DNA of 5,535 bases from Cyanobacteria bacterium OH_PDB_112. Lineage in GTDB: Bacteria; Cyanobacteriota; Vampirovibrionia; Gastranaerophilales; CAJFVJ01. This document shows, in pieces, positions 1 to 3,594 of this stretch. The position numbers were made by a program, and so were the translations under genes. How positions within the stretch are numbered: position 1 is the stretch's first letter; each line of letters starts with the position of its first letter. Below the pieces are notes generated by a model that saw only the letters and a list, made by a program, of their open reading frames with translations, was not told the origin of the DNA and did no database searches. The stretch is taken from positions 1 through 5,535 of the forward strand of contig JAEWLZ010000266.1 of NCBI GenBank assembly GCA_023457295.1. The letters run 5' to 3'.

Positions 1-38
1 GTGCAAAGCAGGTGCTCTACCAGCTGAGCTAATCCCCC
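1..38 (-). tRNA. tRNA-Ala (TGC), 5' part only, cut by window edge
   Basis: Read on the minus strand, the sequence begins with a GGGGGAT acceptor strand, followed by a standard D-arm (TAGCTCAGCTGGTAGAGCA) and the 5' half of an anticodon arm: stem CCTGC, loop TTTGCAC. The anticodon is TGC (complement of 3-5), which reads alanine GCN codons. The 3' half lies left of base 1, so the gene cannot be checked for its T-arm. It lies 26 nt downstream of tRNA-Ile in the same direction and is probably on the same transcript. The Ile-Ala order matches the spacer pair of many bacterial rRNA operons, so 23S rRNA could follow beyond the left edge; this window cannot show that. Confidence 0.93.
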
Positions 39-64
39 AGGGATTTATATTAAATTTTCAAAAA

Positions 65-138
65 TGGGCCATCCTGGACTCGAACCAGGGACCTCACCCT
101 TATCAGGGGTGCGCTCTAGCCACCTGAGCTAATAGCCC
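65..138 (-). tRNA. tRNA-Ile (GAT)
   Basis: A complete 74-nt cloverleaf on the minus strand. The acceptor arms GGGCTAT and ATGGCCC pair over 7 bp (one G-U), with discriminator A at 65. The D-arm contains TAGCTCAGGTGGCTAGAGC. The anticodon stem is CACCC/GGGTG with loop CTGATAA, so the anticodon is GAT (complement of 102-104). The T-arm is CCTGG-TTCGAGT-CCAGG. The 3' CCA is not encoded; bases 61-64 give TTTT instead, so it must be added after transcription. tRNA-Ala follows 26 nt downstream. Bacterial tRNA-Ile(GAT) commonly sits between 16S and 23S rRNA, but no 16S is present upstream here (see findings). Confidence 0.97.
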
Positions 139-171
139 CTATCGGGAACTCAATCCCTGTCAGTATTTATA

Positions 172-200
172 GTTTTATCATAGACATTTTTTGAAATCAA
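172..200 (-). promoter_or_regulatory. candidate promoter for the tRNA-Ile/tRNA-Ala transcript
   Basis: On the minus strand a TTGATT hexamer (complement of 195-200) is separated by 17 nt from TAAAAC (complement of 172-177). Each matches the sigma-70 consensus at 4 of 6 positions. Transcription would start near 165, giving a leader of about 26 nt before the mature 5' end of tRNA-Ile. The placement is sensible, since the pair has no upstream gene on its strand in this window. In such AT-rich DNA weak matches arise easily, so this is only a candidate. Confidence 0.35.
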
Positions 201-220
201 GCCTTTTTTATAAAAAATAT

Positions 221-237
221 ACTCCATGAAAAGGAGT
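221..237 (+). repeat. small inverted repeat in the leader region of the secreted-protein gene
   Basis: ACTCC (221-225) and GGAGT (233-237) are perfect complements around a 7-nt loop. A perfect 14-bp palindrome of T and A tracts (204-217) lies just upstream. Together they fill the divergent region between the tRNA pair and the gene at 282. No convincing sigma-70 promoter with proper spacing was found for the plus-strand gene: TATACT at 218-223 has no good -35. The repeat could be an operator or a weak RNA hairpin, but its short stem makes chance likely. Confidence 0.25.
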
Positions 238-281
238 TGTAATACAAAAAAATAAGGCAAAATAATTTCAGGGGAGATATT

Positions 282-1145
282 GTGGTGAAAAAGTTTTTAT
301 TAACGCTGATTTTATTCTTTTTAACAATTTCGAATTTTTGTAGCGCAAAGACTACAACAGGATTTGTCGATTATCAGGAACAAAATACTAATTCAAAAAA
401 AACAGAAACTCTTTTAGTATTGCCTATTGATTTCGGTTATTTTAATACTTATAAATCGACTTATTCGTCAATTTTAAACACTATAAGCGGCGACATAATA
501 AATACAACAAACAAAACTTCTCAACTAAGAGCTATGCCTCTTTATAATTTAAATTACAAAATCAAACAAAATAAACTTGAGCCTGAGTTTAAAAAAGTTA
601 TTGTAAATTACAAATCAAAATCCATAATAGATTACAGGGCATTACGCACTATGTGTGACATCCTTCACACAGATAAAGCCTTGCTTATTTCAGGAGATTT
701 CGATCCTTCACAATTTATTTTCAAACCAAATAGCTCAATTGAGGCAATTCCTGCCGCAATGATAAAACCTTCATATCAAATAAATGCCTTGATAACACTT
801 GTAGACCCTCAAGAAGAAGAAATTCTTTGGGAGAGAATTTACAAAAAAAGTTTTACGATAGATTCACCTCAAACAGATTTCGAGCATAATGCCATTTCTT
901 TAAAAGGAATGATGGGATTTTCTCAAGCCGTATCAAAAAGCGTACTGCGAAACGTAAGCGATGTTTTAATTACGCCAGAACCTGTCACAAGCGTCGATTC
1001 TTATGTAATCAATACAACAATTCGACCCACGGAAGGTGTTACGACCAAGGATGGTCACTCATTTTCTACCGTAAATAAATTTGTAAAAACAACTGTTAAA
1101 ACAACCAAGAAAAAGTATTACGACTGGGCTGATGGAAATTTGTAG
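282..1145 (+). CDS. Secreted protein of unknown function, possible TolB-N/CsgG-like fold
   Basis: The 287-aa product starts with a clear type I signal peptide: Lys3-Lys4, a hydrophobic core at residues 5-17 (FLLTLILFFLTIS) and likely cleavage after Cys20-Ser21-Ala22. The Cys lacks a lipobox, so a lipoprotein is unlikely. Expected location is periplasmic or extracellular. Two GTG codons in tandem (282 and 285) compete as start. The SD AGGGGAG at 270-276 is 5 nt from the first and 8 nt from the second, so 285 may be the true start (MKKFLLTL). The mature part has a beta strand LLVLPIDFG (44-52), a helix-strand stretch IDYRALRTMCDILHTDKALLISGDFD (116-141), strand YQINALITLVDPQEEEILWE (165-184) and a helix around 213-229. 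This order resembles TolB N-terminal or CsgG-type domains (strand, 'too-far' helix, 'LVD...G..LW' strand), but that is inference by eye. The tail (245-280) is Thr/Lys-rich and probably unstructured. I do not recognise a named family. Confidence 0.9.
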   Translation: MVKKFLLTLILFFLTISNFCSAKTTTGFVDYQEQNTNSKKTETLLVLPIDFGYFNTYKSTYSSILNTISGDIINTTNKTSQLRAMPLYNLNYKIKQNKLEPEFKKVIVNYKSKSIIDYRALRTMCDILHTDKALLISGDFDPSQFIFKPNSSIEAIPAAMIKPSYQINALITLVDPQEEEILWERIYKKSFTIDSPQTDFEHNAISLKGMMGFSQAVSKSVLRNVSDVLITPEPVTSVDSYVINTTIRPTEGVTTKDGHSFSTVNKFVKTTVKTTKKKYYDWADGNL

Positions 1146-1151
1146 TATAAT
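1146..1151 (+). promoter_or_regulatory. candidate -10 box for the PPC-domain gene
   Basis: A perfect TATAAT begins one base after the stop codon of the upstream gene and would place a start site near 1158, about 28 nt before the ATG at 1186. No recognisable -35 hexamer lies 16-19 nt upstream (the region reads cgactgggc), and no TG extension is present. The PPC gene may therefore have its own weak promoter or be read through from the upstream gene 40 nt away. No terminator is visible between them. Confidence 0.3.
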
Positions 1152-1185
1152 TGACTAAGCTACAAATAATTCATAAGGAGTCTAT

Positions 1186-1626
1186 ATGTGGGCTAACAAA
1201 TATGCCGTTAAGGATGTTTTTGTCGGAAAAGGTGATTATAACGCTGATTTACTGGAGCAAATAAATACTTTTTGTCGTGAGAATAATATTCAAACAGGAA
1301 TGGTAAGTGCCATAGGAGCAGTTGAGAACCTTTGTTTGGGATATTACAAACAAGACGTAAAAAAATATGTAACTCTTGATGAAAACCTTTCAGACAAAGG
1401 ACCTTTTGAAATTGTTCACTGCACAGGAAATGTTTCTATAAAAGATGATGCTCCTTTTTGTCACCTTCACATAGTAGCTTCAGACAGAGAAGGTAAGTGT
1501 TTTGGTGGGCATCTTATGCCAGGCGTAAGGATTTTTGCAGTTGAATTTGTTATCTTTTCCTTTGACGGAGATGCTCTTGTTCGGGGAATTGATGAAGACA
1601 CAAAATTGCCTCTTTGGGTAAAATGA
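1186..1626 (+). CDS. PPC/DUF296-domain protein (single-domain)
   Basis: The 146-aa product consists almost entirely of one PPC (PCC, DUF296) domain. The signature is GNVSIKDDAPFCHLHIVAS followed by GGHLMPG. His93, His95 and His109 correspond to the conserved HxH...GGH histidines that bind a metal ion in structures of bacterial members. The VSAIGAVENLCLGYY stretch (40-54) matches the family's N-terminal 'G.GAv....lgyy' region. Family members form trimers. In plants the domain is fused to AT-hooks and takes part in DNA binding; stand-alone bacterial members have no settled function, so a 'DNA-binding' label would rest on homology only. The protein has no signal peptide and is expected to be cytoplasmic. 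Start: ATG with SD AAGGAG at 1175-1180, 5 nt spacing. It lies 40 nt after the secreted-protein gene and may be co-transcribed with it. Four cysteines (29, 50, 79, 92, with a fifth at 105) are notable for its size. Confidence 0.92.
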   Translation: MWANKYAVKDVFVGKGDYNADLLEQINTFCRENNIQTGMVSAIGAVENLCLGYYKQDVKKYVTLDENLSDKGPFEIVHCTGNVSIKDDAPFCHLHIVASDREGKCFGGHLMPGVRIFAVEFVIFSFDGDALVRGIDEDTKLPLWVK

Positions 1627-1687
1627 TTTTTTGCATATTCATCAATCCCAAAAATAATAATCCAATATCTAAATTTTTTTAAATACT

Positions 1688-2635
1688 TTATAAATTAAAC
1701 TTACGTACAACTTTTTTAAAGATTGCAAGTCTTTCTTTATGATCGATATTTTTTATTGCCAAATCAAATGGCGTTTCCCCTTTATTATTCTTTTTATGCA
1801 GATCTGCACCTTTAGAAATCAGATATTTGATAAACTTGGGATAATCATAACAAGTATAAGACGTTATATTATCTTTGTGAAACACATTATGAAAAGGTGT
1901 ATTACCCTCATTATCTTGTATATTTAAATTAACATCTTGCTTACATTTTAGTATATATTCTAATAAATGAAGGTTATTTTTTGCTAATATATGCGCAGGA
2001 GTTTCCCCTTTATCATTTTGAATATTAAAATCGTGCTTATATATATGCATATAACCGGGATATAGCTCCTGAGTTCTGTCACCACAAGACAAATGCAATA
2101 ATGTATTACCTTGAGCATCTTTTGCATTAAGTTCGGCTCCTTTTTCCAACATTGCATCTAAAACTTTTGTGTAATTAACGCTCAAGTCAGAATATACTGG
2201 GAATTGACTTTCATATAAATTCCGCATATAGTGCAAAGGCATTTTCCCTTCTTTATTCCTGATATTAACATCGGCACCCTTTGAAATTAAAAATAAAGAC
2301 GTATCACTATCTTCTTTTTGTATCCATTTATGAAGAGGTGTATCCCCTAATTCATCTTGTTGATTCACATCGGCACCTGCCAAAACAGCTTTTTTAACCT
2401 TTTCATCTAAACCCATATCGGGATTTGTTAAATGATCAAATTGAGGGAATAAGTCCTCATTATGCCCTCTAAAGCAAATATTAGCCCGAAGATAATTTTG
2501 AGTACTTGGCAAAGCTGCAAAATCATTTTTATTTTGAATTGTATTTTGCCTATGATTTTGCTTAGCAATATTTTTTGTAACAACACTACTTTTAAATGAT
2601 GGATTGGAATCCAAAACAACTTGCCTAATTTGCAT
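1688..2635 (-). CDS. Ankyrin-repeat protein
   Basis: The 315-aa product has an N-terminal segment (1-65) rich in Gln, Asn, Ser and Lys with no signal peptide or membrane helix, followed by about six ankyrin units. Clear unit cores are GDTPLHKWIQ (97), EGKMPLHYMR (129), QGNTLLHLSC (175), KGETPAHILA (209), EGNTPFHNVF (243) and KGETPFDLAI (285). The matching 'LLEKGADVN'-type turns are at 86-92 (LAGADVN), 116-124, 162-170 and 272-279. Two units carry insertions, YESQFPVYSDLSVNYTK (141-157) and the NITSYTCYDYPK stretch (256-267). Ankyrin repeats are protein-binding scaffolds. In bacteria they occur in host-directed effectors and also in internal or toxin/immunity proteins, so the partner cannot be told. 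Start: ATG at 2635, with GAGGA (complement of 2645-2649) 9 nt upstream, slightly far but acceptable. The gene stands alone, convergent with the PPC gene (61 nt between stops). No rho-independent terminator is visible there. Base composition matches its neighbours. Confidence 0.93.
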   Translation of the reverse strand: MQIRQVVLDSNPSFKSSVVTKNIAKQNHRQNTIQNKNDFAALPSTQNYLRANICFRGHNEDLFPQFDHLTNPDMGLDEKVKKAVLAGADVNQQDELGDTPLHKWIQKEDSDTSLFLISKGADVNIRNKEGKMPLHYMRNLYESQFPVYSDLSVNYTKVLDAMLEKGAELNAKDAQGNTLLHLSCGDRTQELYPGYMHIYKHDFNIQNDKGETPAHILAKNNLHLLEYILKCKQDVNLNIQDNEGNTPFHNVFHKDNITSYTCYDYPKFIKYLISKGADLHKKNNKGETPFDLAIKNIDHKERLAIFKKVVRKFNL

Positions 2636-2680
2636 AACTAATAATCCTCGTATTTAATATACTCTACAATTAGTCACTAT

Positions 2681-2797
2681 ATGTTTGCAGTAAAAATCCC
2701 ACCATCTTTCAATATAGATTTAAAAACATCAGAGACTACAACAAGTATAAAAACTAATATAAAAAAAAGTGATAGCAAGAATGTTAAAAATTATTAA
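2681..2797 (+). CDS. doubtful 38-aa ORF, possible gene remnant
   Basis: ATG at 2681 opens 38 codons ending in TAA (2795-2797). The product begins MFAVKIPPSFNIDLK and continues Thr/Ser/Lys/Asn-rich to KNY. No Shine-Dalgarno sequence precedes the ATG, and in such AT-rich DNA a frame this long is somewhat but not strongly unexpected. The start 'IPPSFN' followed by a Ser/Thr/Lys/Asn-rich stretch resembles the 'SNPSFKSS...' start of the neighbouring ankyrin protein. It may therefore be the 5' remnant of a similar gene pointing the other way. It may equally be noise. Confidence 0.15.
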   Translation: MFAVKIPPSFNIDLKTSETTTSIKTNIKKSDSKNVKNY

Positions 2798-2919
2798 AAT
2801 ACACCTTAAATATAACGTTTTCAAACAAAAAAGTATTTAATATATCTTAATATAAATCTTATAAAAACTTTTTAATAACCAACAAAAAAAATAAAACCTT
2901 GCTATATAAAACTAAAAGA

Positions 2920-2949
2920 TTGTAAAATTAAAGTTAAAATTCATATATT
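2920..2949 (+). promoter_or_regulatory. candidate promoter upstream of the hairpin segment and tRNA-Arg
   Basis: TTGTAA (2920-2925) and TATATT (2944-2949) are separated by 18 nt and match the sigma-70 hexamers at 4 and 5 of 6 positions. Transcription would start near 2956, just before the hairpin at 2965-2986, and would include the three hairpins and tRNA-Arg in one precursor. No comparably spaced pair was found directly in front of tRNA-Arg. The surrounding DNA is so AT-rich that the match could be accidental. Confidence 0.35.
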
Positions 2950-2964
2950 TTTAGTTCAGTTGGC

Positions 2965-2986
2965 TTTGCGAAAGAGACTTCGCAAA
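2965..2986 (+). repeat. perfect 8-bp inverted repeat (hairpin)
   Basis: TTTGCGAA (2965-2972) and TTCGCAAA (2979-2986) are exact complements around the loop AGAGAC. No T-run follows on either strand, so it is not a standard intrinsic terminator. It sits at the border where very AT-rich DNA changes to the more GC-rich structured segment that precedes tRNA-Arg. It could be a protein-binding operator, an RNA stem near the 5' end of the tRNA precursor, or part of the repeat-like element to its right. Confidence 0.6.
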
Positions 2987-3033
2987 ATATAAAAATTCAC
3001 TCTAAATTGAAAACTTTATATCTTGTGTCCGTA

Positions 3034-3140
3034 GCACGACAAACAAGGCGAAGGATGAGCCTTTGTTTGACGGGTGCAGGAGCCCAAGTTTTTAGCGAAA
3101 GCGTAAAAAACTTGGCTGGTGCCTCAGGTCTGAGCGTACC
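3034..3140. repeat. three abutting hairpins, structured or repeat-like element
   Basis: Hairpin A: CAAACAA+GGC (3040-3049) pairs with GCC+TTGTTTG (3059-3069) with one bulged T, on a basal GCAC/GTGC stem (3034-3037 with 3074-3077). Hairpin B: AGCC-C-AAGTTTTT (3081-3093) pairs with AAAAACTTGGCT (3106-3117), capped by a short A/GC stem and a GAAA tetraloop (3097-3100). Hairpin C: GGTGC-CTCA (3118-3126) pairs with TGAG-C-GTACC (3131-3140) around GGTC, with one G-U. B and C touch, and three bases separate A from B. This much pairing, in DNA clearly richer in G+C than its surroundings, is not expected by chance. No intact ORF or known RNA family was recognised. It could be a structured RNA in the tRNA-Arg precursor or a dispersed palindromic repeat (REP/MITE-like). 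Either strand could fold. Confidence 0.6.
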
Positions 3141-3167
3141 GATATTGAAAAACAAATAATGGAATAT

Positions 3168-3241
3168 GTGTCCGTAGCTCAGTTGGATAGAGTGACAGTC
3201 TCCGAAGCTGTAGGTCGGCGGTTCGAATCCGCCCGGACACA
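3168..3241 (+). tRNA. tRNA-Arg (CCG)
   Basis: A complete 74-nt cloverleaf. The acceptor arms GTGTCCG (3168-3174) and CGGACAC (3234-3240) pair perfectly, with discriminator A at 3241. The D-arm contains TAGCTCAGTTGGATAGAGT. The anticodon stem is ACAGT/GCTGT (closing with T-G) and the loop is CTCCGAA, so the anticodon is CCG (3202-3204), reading CGG. The T-arm is GGCGG-TTCGAAT-CCGCC. CCA is not encoded; TTT follows. The T-rich sequence after the gene may help end transcription. The minus-strand gene that ends at 3244 lies only two bases away, tail to tail. Confidence 0.97.
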
Positions 3242-3243
3242 TT

Positions 3244-3594
3244 TTAATTTATAATTTTCACCTTCAAATTTTGAATAGGCTCTTTGCTTACAAGTTTTTT
3301 CAGGTTTTGAGGTGTATTTTTAACTGCAACCATCCAACCTGTTTTGGGGTTTACAAACAAAAAATATGCCGCTTCCGATTCTGCGAGTTTTTGCACATCA
3401 TCAATTTCAAGCTCACCTTTATCAGAAAGACTAAAAACACTAAATGACAAAGGGTCTGATACGCTGCTTTCAAAAAAACAATCGAATTTTACCTTCGAAA
3501 TTTTTGTAGCATCACGCACGACAGGTCTATCTTTTTTGGTAGAAAACCAACTCCATAAAGCGTCAATTATTTGAGAAGTTTTTAAATCCGCCAC
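3244..3594 (-). CDS. Small protein of unknown function, coupled to the c-di-GMP gene
   Basis: The 116-aa soluble product has no signal peptide or membrane helix and belongs to no family I recognise. The N-terminus (MADLKTSQIIDALWSWFSTKK) looks like an amphipathic helix. A central beta-rich part includes VKFDCFFES (35-43) and LSFSVFSLSDKGELEI (49-64). Then comes a helix (66-76), strands AAYFLFV and GWMVAVK (75-92), and a Lys-rich C-terminus. RPVVR (23-27) followed 28 residues later by SLSDKG (55-60) loosely echoes the PilZ RxxxR...(D/N)xSxxG pattern that binds c-di-GMP, but the key D/N is Ser, so this is only a hint. The start is GTG sharing one base with the stop of the upstream gene (TAGTG). 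In-frame TGA codons just upstream rule out an earlier start. This overlap implies translational coupling and a joint role with the GGDEF/HD-GYP protein. Its stop lies two bases from tRNA-Arg on the other strand, leaving no room for a terminator. Confidence 0.85.
   Translation of the reverse strand: MADLKTSQIIDALWSWFSTKKDRPVVRDATKISKVKFDCFFESSVSDPLSFSVFSLSDKGELEIDDVQKLAESEAAYFLFVNPKTGWMVAVKNTPQNLKKLVSKEPIQNLKVKIIN

Larger units (their letters stand above)
2636..2950. other. AT-rich intergenic stretch upstream of the ankyrin gene
   Basis: This stretch contains no recognised gene. Bases 2798-2950 are extremely A+T-rich, with A-tracts and TATA-like runs, the kind of DNA that is curved or bound by silencing proteins. 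Bases 2636-2680 hold the SD of the ankyrin gene and should hold its promoter, but I could not find a -35/-10 pair with normal spacing. The AATATA at 2656-2661 (TATATT on the minus strand) lies too close to the SD. A 38-codon ORF at 2681-2797 is listed separately as doubtful. Confidence 0.6.

Noticed and set aside
226..255. Nine-codon upstream ORF (MKRSCNTKK) before the secreted-protein gene
   Set aside because: It has no SD, and its ATG lies in the loop of a weak inverted repeat; short ATG frames like this are common by chance.
237..266. TTGTAA...AATAAT as promoter of the secreted-protein gene
   Set aside because: Transcription would start around 273, inside the Shine-Dalgarno sequence, leaving no usable leader.
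1627..1687. Bidirectional terminator between the convergent PPC and ankyrin genes
   Set aside because: T and A tracts are present but no GC-containing stem precedes them, so an intrinsic terminator cannot be supported.
1739..1927. Plus-strand 62-codon ORF
   Set aside because: It lies wholly inside the ankyrin gene on the other strand and its hydrophobic composition is a by-product of that coding sequence.
2428..2619. Minus-strand 63-codon ORF
   Set aside because: It is an alternate frame of the 5' part of the ankyrin gene with no start signal or plausible product.
2997..3242. Minus-strand 81-codon ORF starting MCPGGFEPPTYSFGD
   Set aside because: Its start is the antisense translation of tRNA-Arg, a well-known false protein in databases, and the rest reads through the hairpin segment.
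3344..3574. Plus-strand 76-codon ORF
   Set aside because: It is antisense to the small coupled gene, has no SD, and its Ser-rich product is typical of an antisense shadow.
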